A stretch of DNA of 64,000 nucleotides from Polynucleobacter victoriensis. Lineage in GTDB: Bacteria > Pseudomonadota > Gammaproteobacteria > Burkholderiales > Burkholderiaceae. Below, piece after piece: positions 26,393-34,735 of this stretch. The stretch is from contig NZ_FYEX01000001.1 of assembly GCF_900187875.1 (NCBI RefSeq), positions 1,166,502-1,230,501 of the forward strand. The letters are read 5' to 3'. Made by a program: the position numbers and the translations under genes. Below the pieces are notes generated by a model. It saw nothing but the letters and a program-made list of their open reading frames with translations. It was not told the DNA's origin and did no database searches. How positions within the stretch are numbered: the first letter of the stretch is position 1; each line of letters begins with the position of its first letter.

Positions 26393-26415
26393 GCAGAGTG
26401 TGATTAGCGGTTTTT
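26386..26415 (+). terminator. Terminator whose two arms carry the stop codons of tusA-like gene and galU
   Basis: CCGCTAA (26386-26392) pairs with TTAGCGG (26404-26410) around an 11-base loop and is followed by TTTTT on the plus strand. The TAA in the left arm ends the TusA-like gene. The complement of the right arm is CCGCTAA, whose TAA ends galU. Confidence 0.85.
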
Positions 26416-27270
26416 AAGGAACTCGCTAAAGCCGTCTTTCACCTCAGGGTGACGCAAAGCAAAATCAACCGTTGCTTTTAGGTAGCCAAGTTTGCTGCCG
26501 CAGTCATAACGAATACCTTCATACTCATATGCCAAAACTTGTTCTTGGCTTAGTAATGATTGAATAGCATCGGTCAGTTGTAATTCGCCGCCAGCGCCTG
26601 GTTTGATAGTGCGGATGTGGTTGAAAATTCTTGAAGATAAAATGTAGCGACCCACAACACCCATGTTGGATGGGGCTTTAGCGGGTTCTGGTTTTTCTAC
26701 GATACCGTTTAATTTATAAATACGGTCATCAAATATTTTTCCGTCAATCACGCCATAAGATTTGCTTTGTTCTGGTTGAATCTTTTCAACGCCCAAAATA
26801 GAGCTGCGATAGTGTTGATACTTGTCCACCATTTGTTTCATGACAGGTGTTGGACCATCTAACAGGTCGTCCGCTAAGATCACCGCAAAAGCTTCATCTC
26901 TGATGAGTTTCTCAGCACATAAAACTGCATGACCTAAACCCAAGGCTTCGGGTTGTCTCACGTAAACGCAATCAACATGACTTGGCTTAATGCTACGCAC
27001 TAAGGCCAATAAATCTTTTTTGTTTTTAGCTTCAAGCTCAGCTTCAAGTTCGTAGGCTTTATCGAAGTGATCTTCAATCGCACGCTTACTGCGACCTGTT
27101 ACAAAAATCATTTCAGTGATGCCTGCTGCCATGGCTTCTTCAACCGCATACTGAATCAGCGGTTTATCAACCACATTGAGCATCTCTTTGGGGCTGGCCT
27201 TAGTGGCAGGTAAAAATCGTGTGCCAAGACCTGCCACGGGAAAAACTGCTTTGGTAACTGTTTTATTCAT
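26404..27270 (-). CDS. galU: UTP-glucose-1-phosphate uridylyltransferase
   Basis: GalU makes UDP-glucose for polysaccharide and lipopolysaccharide synthesis. The 288-residue protein begins with the nucleotidyltransferase signature GLGTRFLPATKASPKEM. It also contains VDKPLIQYAVEEA, EALGLGHAVLCA, the metal-binding DDLLDG, and GIVEKPEPAKAPSNMGVVGRY. It lies 1 bp downstream of valS on the same strand, so it probably shares its transcript. Its TAA forms part of the terminator at 26386-26415. Confidence 0.95.
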   Translation of the reverse strand: MNKTVTKAVFPVAGLGTRFLPATKASPKEMLNVVDKPLIQYAVEEAMAAGITEMIFVTGRSKRAIEDHFDKAYELEAELEAKNKKDLLALVRSIKPSHVDCVYVRQPEALGLGHAVLCAEKLIRDEAFAVILADDLLDGPTPVMKQMVDKYQHYRSSILGVEKIQPEQSKSYGVIDGKIFDDRIYKLNGIVEKPEPAKAPSNMGVVGRYILSSRIFNHIRTIKPGAGGELQLTDAIQSLLSQEQVLAYEYEGIRYDCGSKLGYLKATVDFALRHPEVKDGFSEFLKNR

Positions 27271-27271
27271 A

Positions 27272-30133
27272 TCAGGATGGTAAACGACTTAGTTGACTGT
27301 TTAGTTTTTCTAGCAAAGATTCAAAATCGGCCAAACGTTGCTTCTCTTGAATAACCACTGCTTCCGGTGCTCTTGCAACAAAACTTTCGTTATTGAGTTT
27401 TGAGTTGGCTTTAGCAATTTCTGCACTGATGCGCTCAATCTCTTTGCCAAGACGCGCCTTTTCAGCAGCCACATCAATTTCAACTTTTAGCAAAATTTTT
27501 GTATTGCCAACAATAGCAACAGGAGCTCCTGCACCATCTTTTTCTAATGCTGCATCGTCTTCATAAATCTTGACTTCAGATAACTTGGCTAGAGCCTGAA
27601 TATACGGAGCTGCTACTGTTAAGAACTCAGAATCACCTTTGATATACAACGGTACACGTTGTGCAGGTGAAATTTGCATTTCACCTCTTAGGTTGCGGCA
27701 AGCATCCACCAAGGCTTTCACGTCTGCAACCCACGCTTCACTTGCTTCGCAATGTTTTTGAGGCTGAGCAACTGGGTAAGGCTGTAATGCAATAGTTTGT
27801 TTGGCTTGTTGATCAAGCGCTTTACCTGACATTGGCGCCACGATTTGCCATAACTCTTCAGTAATAAATGGAATCACTGGGTGAGCTAGACGCAAAATAG
27901 TTTCTAAGACGCGTAAGAGTGTGCGACGCGTGGCTCTTTGCTGAGCTGGTGTGCCGCTTTGTAACTGAACCTTAGCGAGTTCTAGATACCAGTCACAGTA
28001 CTCATCCCAAACAAACTGATAAATAGATGTGGCGATATTGTCAAAACGATAATCTTTAAAACCTTTATCAATGTCTGCTTCTACACGCTGTAATAAAGAA
28101 ACAATCCATCTGTCTGCAGCTGAGAAGTCTAGATATCCTTCAGGACCACAGCCACCACCGCATTCGCCTATGCCGTTTTCTTCATCCGTGCCTGGGCAGT
28201 TCATCAGCACAAAGCGCGTGGCGTTCCATAGTTTGTTGCAGAAGTTGCGATAACCTTCGCAGCGCTTTTGATCAAAATTGATGTTTCTACCCAATGTCGC
28301 CATCGATGCAAAAGTAAATCTAAGCGCATCTGTACCAAATGCAGGAATGCCGTCTGGGAACTCTTTTTTAGTTTTCTTGGTGATGCTTTCAGCTTGCTTA
28401 GGATTCATCAATCCAGTTGTACGTTTAGCTAAAAGCGTTTCAAGATCAATGCCGTCTATCAAGTCGATTGGATCCAAAGTATTACCCTTGGATTTACTCA
28501 TTTTTTGACCTTCTGCGTCACGCACTAGACCATGAACGTACACTGTTTCAAACGGAATCTTGCCAGTGAAGTGGCAGGTCATCATGACCATGCGAGCTAC
28601 CCAGAAGAAAATAATGTCAAAGCCAGTGACTAACGCTGAAGATGGTAGGAAGTGAGCAAGCTCAGGGGTTTTATCAGGCCAGCCTAATGATGAGAACGGC
28701 ACTAAAGCAGAGCTGAACCATGTATCTAGAACATCATCATCGCGACGCAATGATCCACTGTAACCATTGGCTTTTGCTTTCTCTTTGGCTTCTGTCTCGG
28801 AGCGAGCCACAATGATCTTGCCATCTTCTTGATACCAAGCTGGTATTTGGTGTCCCCACCAAAGTTGGCGTGAGATACACCAGTCTTGGATACCCTCTAA
28901 CCATTGGTTATAAGTTGTTGTCCAATTCTCTGGCACAAATTTAACGTCACCACACTTCACTGCATCCAAGGCGGCCTCTGCAATTGATTTGCCAGGGCGA
29001 TATTGATTATGTTCCGTTGGTTTAGACATGGCCACAAACCATTGGTCTGTGAGCATGGGCTCAATCACGGATTTTGTTCGATCGCCTCTTGGCACCATGA
29101 GGGTGTGAGGTTGAACTTTTTCTAGTAAACCTAGGCTCTCTAAATCAGCAACGATTAGTTTGCGTGCATCAAAGCGATCTAGACCTTGATATTTTTGAGG
29201 CGCGTTCTCATTAATTTTTGCTTCCAACGTGAGAATATTGATCATCTCAAGTTGGTGACGTAAACCAACGGCATAGTCATTGAAGTCGTGAGCAGGGGTT
29301 ACCTTAACAACACCCGTACCGAACTCTTTATCGACGTAATCATCAGCGATGATTGGAATCACGCGATCAGAAAGTGGCAGATTGACTGTTTGACCAATTA
29401 AATCTTTATAGCGTTCATCTTCTGGATGAACCATCACCGCAACGTCACCAAGCATGGTTTCTGGGCGGGTAGTGGCTACCGTTAAATGACCTTTGCCGTT
29501 TGTAAGTGGGTAGCGGATGTGCCACATGGAGCCTTGTTCTTCCTCGCTCTCCACTTCTAAATCAGAAACCGCTGTGCCTAGGATTGGGTCCCAGTTCACA
29601 AGACGTTTGCCGCGATAAATTAATCCTTGCTCGTAGAGGCTTACAAATACCTCTACAACTGCTTTGGACATTTTTTCATCCATCGTGAAGTATTCACGAC
29701 TCCAATCAATTGATGCGCCAAGGCGACGTATTTGATTAGTGATTGTTGAGCCTGATTGTTCTTTCCAAGCCCAAACTTTCTCTAAGAACTTTTCACGACC
29801 TAGGTCGTGCCTAGAAATCTTTTGTGCATCTAGTTGTCTTTCAACCACAATTTGCGTAGCAATACCTGCATGGTCGGTACCAGGCACCCAAAGAGTGTTT
29901 TTACCTTGCATTCGTGCATGTCTTGCCAAGCCATCCATGATGGTTTGGTTGAAGGCGTGGCCCATATGCAGAGTGCCTGTGACGTTCGGAGGGGGTAGTT
30001 GGATACAAAAACTACCCTTTTTATCGTCCAAGGTGGCGGTGGCAATACCCCTTTTTTCCCACTCGGGACCCCATTGGGCCTCGATGTTGGAGGGTTCGAA
30101 AGATTTAGCGAGGTCAGAAAGATTTTTAGACAT
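27272..30133 (-). CDS. valS: Valyl-tRNA synthetase
   Basis: This 953-residue class I synthetase charges tRNA-Val. It shows the HIGH-equivalent PPPNVTGTLHMGHAFNQ, the editing-domain ATTRPETMLGD, the KMSKS motif QKMSKSKGNTLDPIDL and a C-terminal coiled coil (about residues 890-950, EKARLGKEIERISAEIAKAN). A TATAAT (30147-30142, minus strand) ends 8 bases before the ATG and no Shine-Dalgarno is visible, so transcription may start at or next to the start codon. galU follows after 1 bp. The divergent uvrD starts 41 bp away. Confidence 0.97.
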   Translation of the reverse strand: MSKNLSDLAKSFEPSNIEAQWGPEWEKRGIATATLDDKKGSFCIQLPPPNVTGTLHMGHAFNQTIMDGLARHARMQGKNTLWVPGTDHAGIATQIVVERQLDAQKISRHDLGREKFLEKVWAWKEQSGSTITNQIRRLGASIDWSREYFTMDEKMSKAVVEVFVSLYEQGLIYRGKRLVNWDPILGTAVSDLEVESEEEQGSMWHIRYPLTNGKGHLTVATTRPETMLGDVAVMVHPEDERYKDLIGQTVNLPLSDRVIPIIADDYVDKEFGTGVVKVTPAHDFNDYAVGLRHQLEMINILTLEAKINENAPQKYQGLDRFDARKLIVADLESLGLLEKVQPHTLMVPRGDRTKSVIEPMLTDQWFVAMSKPTEHNQYRPGKSIAEAALDAVKCGDVKFVPENWTTTYNQWLEGIQDWCISRQLWWGHQIPAWYQEDGKIIVARSETEAKEKAKANGYSGSLRRDDDVLDTWFSSALVPFSSLGWPDKTPELAHFLPSSALVTGFDIIFFWVARMVMMTCHFTGKIPFETVYVHGLVRDAEGQKMSKSKGNTLDPIDLIDGIDLETLLAKRTTGLMNPKQAESITKKTKKEFPDGIPAFGTDALRFTFASMATLGRNINFDQKRCEGYRNFCNKLWNATRFVLMNCPGTDEENGIGECGGGCGPEGYLDFSAADRWIVSLLQRVEADIDKGFKDYRFDNIATSIYQFVWDEYCDWYLELAKVQLQSGTPAQQRATRRTLLRVLETILRLAHPVIPFITEELWQIVAPMSGKALDQQAKQTIALQPYPVAQPQKHCEASEAWVADVKALVDACRNLRGEMQISPAQRVPLYIKGDSEFLTVAAPYIQALAKLSEVKIYEDDAALEKDGAGAPVAIVGNTKILLKVEIDVAAEKARLGKEIERISAEIAKANSKLNNESFVARAPEAVVIQEKQRLADFESLLEKLNSQLSRLPS

Positions 30134-30174
30134 AAGCCCGAATTATAATTTTTTGTTAGAACTAAAAGGCATAT

Positions 30175-32472
30175 GTGACGAATATTCTCAATAATTTAAA
30201 TCCAGAACAGCTAGAAGCGGTGACATTGCCGCCTGTGAGCGAGGCGGGGCAGAGTCAATCTGCCATGATTTTAGCGGGTGCAGGTAGCGGTAAAACCAAG
30301 GTATTGACCACGCGTATTGCCTGGTTAATACAGACTCACCAGGCTTCTCCTGTGGGTATTTTGGCGGTAACGTTTACCAATAAAGCGGCTAAAGAGATGC
30401 TCACGCGTCTTTCAGCCATGATGCCTATTAATACTAGGGGTATGTGGGTTGGCACTTTCCATGGATTGTGTAACCGTTTATTGAGGGCTCACCACAAAGA
30501 CGCAGGTTTGCCATCAACTTTCCAGATTTTGGATACCCAAGATCAGTTGTCTGCCATCAAAAGACTCTTAAAGTCTTTGAAAATTGATGATGAAAAATAT
30601 CCACCTAAACAATTACAGTACTTTATTGCCCATGCCAAAGAAAAAGGCATGCGCTCTAAAGATATGGATCGAGGAGATTCATTTCAGAACACCATGGTGG
30701 AGTTGTATCAAGCTTATGAGGAGCAATGCCAACGTGAGGGCGTGGTTGATTTTGCTGAGTTGTTATTGCGTAGCTATGAACTCTTAAAACATCACCAGCC
30801 AATCCGTGAGCATTACCAAGAGCGTTTTCGCCATATTTTGGTCGATGAGTTCCAGGACACGAATGCCTTGCAATACGCTTGGTTAAAGCTAATTTCTGGG
30901 TATGGCACATCTAATCCTAGTTCTGTGTTTGCTGTCGGAGATGATGACCAAAGTATTTATGCTTTCAGAGGCGCTGATGTTGAGAACATGCGTTTATTTG
31001 AGCGCCACTTCAAGCCTTATTTGGTTAAGCTAGAGCAAAACTATCGTTCTTATGGGCACATCTTAGATGCTGCCAATCATCTGATTGCTAACAATACAGA
31101 GCGCTTGGGTAAGAATTTAAGGACTGATGCTGGCCATGGTGAGCCTGTGCGGGTATACGAGGCGGCCACAGACGGCACGGAAGCTGCTTGGATTGTTGAT
31201 GAAATCAAAAGCATGATCAACACCGGTAGTACCCGTAGTGAGATTGCAATTCTTTATCGCAGCAATGCTCAATCACGCATCATCGAGCACGGTTTGTTTT
31301 CTGCAGGTATTCCTTATCGGGTATATGGCGGTTTGAGGTTCTTTGAGCGTGCTGAAATCAAACATGCATTGGCATATCTGAGATTATTAGAAAACCCAAA
31401 TGACGATACATCCTTTGCGCGCGTGGTTAATTTCCCAACCCGAGGAATTGGTGCTAAGAGTATTGAAACTTTGCAAGACAGTGCCAAATTAAACAATTGC
31501 TCTTTTTATGCGGCAGCTCCTTATTTAGAGGGCAAGGCTGGCACATCGATTGGGGCATTTATTCGTTTAATTGATCACATGAGAGATGCAACTCGTCATT
31601 ACACCTTACCTGAGACGGTTGATTATGTGATTCAGAACAGTGGTTTGATTCAGCACTATGTGAATGAACGTGAAGGTCAAGATCGTGTAGAAAACTTGCA
31701 AGAATTGGTGAACGCCGCTACCGCATTTATTGCTGAAGAAGGTTTTGCGCAAGATACGGTTGCGAGCACTTCTCAAGATGAGCCAGTGCTTGAGATGTCC
31801 CCGTTAGCAGGCTTTTTGGCACATGCTTCATTAGAAGCTGGAGATAACCAAGCCCAAGCTGGTCAGGATGCAGTGCAGTTAATGACTGTTCACGCGGCAA
31901 AAGGTTTGGAGTTCACGAATGTTTTCATTACAGGCCTTGAGGAGGGTTTATTCCCTCATGAGAACAGCATCAACGAAGATGATGGTTTAGAAGAAGAGCG
32001 ACGCTTGATGTATGTTGCTATCACTAGAGCGAAAGAAAGATTATTTTTATCTCATACTCAATCAAGACTCTTGCATGGTCAGGTGCGTTACAACTTGCCT
32101 TCAAGGTTTTTAGAAGAGTTGCCAGCAACTTCACTAAAACATCTCACACCTAGGAACAAAGATGCCCGATGGGGTGGCGCCACGACTACCAGAATGCCTT
32201 CTTGGTCTGAGGGTAGTGATTGGGGTGGCCCTGCTGCAACTGTGCCTCGTTCTTCAAATAGTGCAATTGCTGCGCCAATTAGCAGCTTGCCAAGAAAAGA
32301 CAATGGCCATGGATTTAGAGTGGGTCAAAGCGTTTTTCATACCAAGTTTGGTGAAGGCAGAATTTTGGCCATAGAAGGACAAGCTGAGCAAGCTAAAGCT
32401 CATGTGAACTTTAATCGCCATGGTGCTAAATGGTTGCAGTTGGCGATTGCCAAATTAACTGCGATTGATTGA
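30175..32472 (+). CDS. uvrD: ATP-dependent DNA helicase UvrD/Rep family
   Basis: This 765-residue SF1A helicase has the full motif set: Walker A AGAGSGKTKVLTTR near residue 40, GTFHGLCNRLLR, the Walker B VDEFQDTN, GDDDQSIYAFRGA, VHAAKGLEFTNVF and RRLMYVAITRAKERL. The C-terminus ends in a small Tudor-like repeat (VFHTKFGEGRILAIEG), as in UvrD and PcrA. It unwinds DNA 3' to 5' in nucleotide-excision and mismatch repair. The start is GTG 30175 behind AAAGG; the ATG two bases earlier is out of frame and meets a stop at once. Confidence 0.94.
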   Translation: MTNILNNLNPEQLEAVTLPPVSEAGQSQSAMILAGAGSGKTKVLTTRIAWLIQTHQASPVGILAVTFTNKAAKEMLTRLSAMMPINTRGMWVGTFHGLCNRLLRAHHKDAGLPSTFQILDTQDQLSAIKRLLKSLKIDDEKYPPKQLQYFIAHAKEKGMRSKDMDRGDSFQNTMVELYQAYEEQCQREGVVDFAELLLRSYELLKHHQPIREHYQERFRHILVDEFQDTNALQYAWLKLISGYGTSNPSSVFAVGDDDQSIYAFRGADVENMRLFERHFKPYLVKLEQNYRSYGHILDAANHLIANNTERLGKNLRTDAGHGEPVRVYEAATDGTEAAWIVDEIKSMINTGSTRSEIAILYRSNAQSRIIEHGLFSAGIPYRVYGGLRFFERAEIKHALAYLRLLENPNDDTSFARVVNFPTRGIGAKSIETLQDSAKLNNCSFYAAAPYLEGKAGTSIGAFIRLIDHMRDATRHYTLPETVDYVIQNSGLIQHYVNEREGQDRVENLQELVNAATAFIAEEGFAQDTVASTSQDEPVLEMSPLAGFLAHASLEAGDNQAQAGQDAVQLMTVHAAKGLEFTNVFITGLEEGLFPHENSINEDDGLEEERRLMYVAITRAKERLFLSHTQSRLLHGQVRYNLPSRFLEELPATSLKHLTPRNKDARWGGATTTRMPSWSEGSDWGGPAATVPRSSNSAIAAPISSLPRKDNGHGFRVGQSVFHTKFGEGRILAIEGQAEQAKAHVNFNRHGAKWLQLAIAKLTAID

Positions 32473-32497
32473 GAGTTTTATAGAAAGCTAATCTACA

Positions 32498-32537
32498 AAT
32501 AAAGCGTCAAGTAAGCCAATAATCTTTACGCTTTATT
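32498..32537. terminator. Inverted repeat at the uvrD / BPSS1780-protein convergent end
   Basis: AATAAAGCGT (32498-32507) and ACGCTTTATT (32528-32537) match perfectly over 10 bp around a 20-base loop. The right arm lies in the last codons (Asn-Lys-Ala) of the minus-strand membrane protein. No strong T-run follows, so terminator function is uncertain. Confidence 0.4.
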
Positions 32538-33296
32538 AAAGCAAGCTTTCCAAGTGGCGAAGAAAGAGCAATACATCACCGTTAGTGCTGCCATTGAGTA
32601 GGGTGGGATGATGAATGGAATCACTGCTCTAGCACCCAAGCTATCTAGTAGTGCTTCCATAAAGAATGGCACGGCAATGATGAGTGCCGCCCAAATTAAT
32701 AAATAAAAAATAAAAGCAGCTTTATTTGTCCAGCAGGCAATCCAGCTAGAAAAAAGAGCCTGAGCCACAGACATCTTTTCCCATGCAACCAAGACGGGTG
32801 CGAACCACATCACCATCGCTACTGGTATGTAGAGTAGCAATCCAATGCCCAGACCTGTATATAGCTCTTGGACTTCGCGAATCGTTGGCGGCTTTTGCTC
32901 TGTTAATAGAGGGATGAGTTGCTGAAAATCAATGAATGCACTCGCAATCAGGCTCAGTAGCAAAATGGCAAAGGCGTAAATAGTGCCAAGGATCAATAAA
33001 TTTTTTCGAGTGAGTGGGTCAGCGTCATTTCCCTTTAGGCTAACTAGATAGACACTTGGTAATACTCGCTCGCCACGAATTACTCTTTGGCAGGCCGTCA
33101 TAAATCCAACTGTTAGCGCTGGGGTAAGTAGTAGCACTGCAAAAACACCAAAAACTGGAATTAGGATGGCGAATTGAGCGATGAAAACATACAGAAAAAC
33201 CAGCATTAAAAATGCTAGAGGGTTCTTCTTAAATAACCAAAGACCTTGTCTTACCCAAAGGTAACCATCGCTGGCTTGTGTTTTATTTAGTTGCAT
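32526..33296 (-). CDS. BPSS1780-family membrane protein
   Basis: This 256-residue inner-membrane protein of about six helices begins GYLWVRQGLWLFKKNPLAF and continues with PALTVGFMTACQRVIRGE, the hallmarks of the BPSS1780 family found across Burkholderiales. Helices fall around residues 28-50, 55-75, 100-122, 150-172, 190-212 and 225-250. The function is unknown. It lies 12 bp downstream of thrB on the same strand and converges with uvrD. Confidence 0.8.
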   Translation of the reverse strand: MQLNKTQASDGYLWVRQGLWLFKKNPLAFLMLVFLYVFIAQFAILIPVFGVFAVLLLTPALTVGFMTACQRVIRGERVLPSVYLVSLKGNDADPLTRKNLLILGTIYAFAILLLSLIASAFIDFQQLIPLLTEQKPPTIREVQELYTGLGIGLLLYIPVAMVMWFAPVLVAWEKMSVAQALFSSWIACWTNKAAFIFYLLIWAALIIAVPFFMEALLDSLGARAVIPFIIPPYSMAALTVMYCSFFATWKACFNKA

Positions 33297-33308
33297 ACTT
33301 TTATTACT

Positions 33309-34295
33309 TTAAACAGAGCTGATGCAAGAGATTACATCACGACGCTGAATCAGAATTCTCTCAAAATGTTTAGGGTCATGTGGTGTGAGCATTTCGGCTT
33401 CACGAGGTAAGTAATAGTCCCACAGGCGTGACACCCAAAATCTCAGAGCAGCTGCTCTGAGCATTAAGTTCCAAGATGCAATTTCGGTTTTTTCAAAAGG
33501 TCTGACGGATTGGTAAGCGTTGACTAGACCATCGTATCTTGCCTGATCTAAAACCCCAGTACCTAAATCAATACACCAGTCATTAACAGTCACGGCAACG
33601 TCAAACAACCATTTATCGTTGCCTGCAAAGTAAAAGTCAAAGAATCCACCTAGTTGATCTTTGCCAGAAGATGAATCGAACAACACGTTATCTCTGAACA
33701 GATCGCAGTGACTCGGCCCAGCCGGTAGCGCTTGATAGTCCTTGCTTGCAAAGAATGCTGTTTGGTCGGCAAGCTCAGAGTCAATCAAACTATTTTGTGC
33801 AGCGTTTAAATGTTGCTTAACCAAAGGAATGGTTGCTTGCCACCAATTAAGACTGCGTAAGTTTGGTTGAGATAGTTTGAAATCTTGTCCTGCCAAATGC
33901 ATTTTCGCCAGCATCGCGCCGACTGCGGCGCAGTGGTCTGCATTGGGGCTTAGGCGAGAGCTACCTGATAGTTTTGAAACAATCGTGGCAGGTTTGCCAT
34001 TGAGTATGCCAATAATTTGTTCTGTTTTATCTCTTGCAGGAGCTGGTACTGGAATACCCTTTTGGGCTAAGTGCCCCATGAGTTCTAGGTAATAAGGTAA
34101 TTGCTCACGTGATAAACGTTCAAATAAAGTCAAAACATATTCAGTTGTTTGACCATCTTTATTAGTCGTCAGAAAGAAGTTTGAATTTTCAATACCAGAG
34201 CTGATACCTTTGATATCAGTAGCTGTGCCTAAGTTGTAGTGTTGACAAAGCCACGCATTGACTTCATCTAAGGCTACTGGAGTAAATACAGCCAT
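33309..34295 (-). CDS. thrB: Homoserine kinase (ThrB2 / APH-fold type)
   Basis: This 328-residue kinase phosphorylates homoserine in threonine synthesis and has the aminoglycoside-phosphotransferase fold rather than the GHMP fold. It shows SSGIENSNFFLTT, the catalytic loop SHCDLFRDNVLF and the metal-binding GGFFDFYFAGND. I start it at ATG 34295 (MAVFTPVALDEVNAWL), where homology begins. An upstream extension of 26 residues would overlap the neighbouring gene. It follows the DUF2782-like gene by 7 bp. Confidence 0.92.
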   Translation of the reverse strand: MAVFTPVALDEVNAWLCQHYNLGTATDIKGISSGIENSNFFLTTNKDGQTTEYVLTLFERLSREQLPYYLELMGHLAQKGIPVPAPARDKTEQIIGILNGKPATIVSKLSGSSRLSPNADHCAAVGAMLAKMHLAGQDFKLSQPNLRSLNWWQATIPLVKQHLNAAQNSLIDSELADQTAFFASKDYQALPAGPSHCDLFRDNVLFDSSSGKDQLGGFFDFYFAGNDKWLFDVAVTVNDWCIDLGTGVLDQARYDGLVNAYQSVRPFEKTEIASWNLMLRAAALRFWVSRLWDYYLPREAEMLTPHDPKHFERILIQRRDVISCISSV

Positions 34296-34302
34296 AAATA
34301 AT

Positions 34303-34713
34303 TTAGAACGACATTCGAACGGTGGGAACACGATTAACGTCTTTGTCTCTGACGTTAGGTGCTGCAGCATCACTTGGGGTGCTTAATTCATATTTAGTTC
34401 CCAGTGGGCTTTCAACAATTACTTCAGTGGCTTTGCCACCTTCTTTGTATTCTTTGATGCTCGTGCCATCAGACTCTTTATGTTCAAAACTTGGCTTTTT
34501 TGGGGCTACTTTGCCAGTTTCAGCATTATTTTTAATTGGTTTTGAGATTGGTTGCTGATTGATTTTTTCTAACTCTTGAGCGCTCAAAGCTTGGCCTGAT
34601 TGAGCTCTAAGTTCTTGAGAAATAAGGAAAATAGCTGCAACAAAAGTCAAGAAAATGGCGTTTAAAACCATATTTTTGATAGCGGTGTTTTTAGAAAATG
34701 TCGATGTCATCAT
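34303..34713 (-). CDS. DUF2782-like exported protein
   Basis: This 136-residue protein has an N-terminal hydrophobic signal or anchor (about residues 14-32). A polar Lys/Pro-rich linker follows, then a C-terminal stretch (IKEYKEGGKATEVIVESP, LGTKYELSTPSDA) resembling the DUF2782 domain often encoded beside polA and thrB. Its function is unknown and the domain call is from memory of the family pattern. The start is one of two adjacent ATGs (34713 or 34710). It is divergent from polA, with 22 bp between the start codons. Confidence 0.65.
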   Translation of the reverse strand: MMTSTFSKNTAIKNMVLNAIFLTFVAAIFLISQELRAQSGQALSAQELEKINQQPISKPIKNNAETGKVAPKKPSFEHKESDGTSIKEYKEGGKATEVIVESPLGTKYELSTPSDAAAPNVRDKDVNRVPTVRMSF

Positions 34714-34735
34714 GCCTTGATTGTACGATTGTGGG

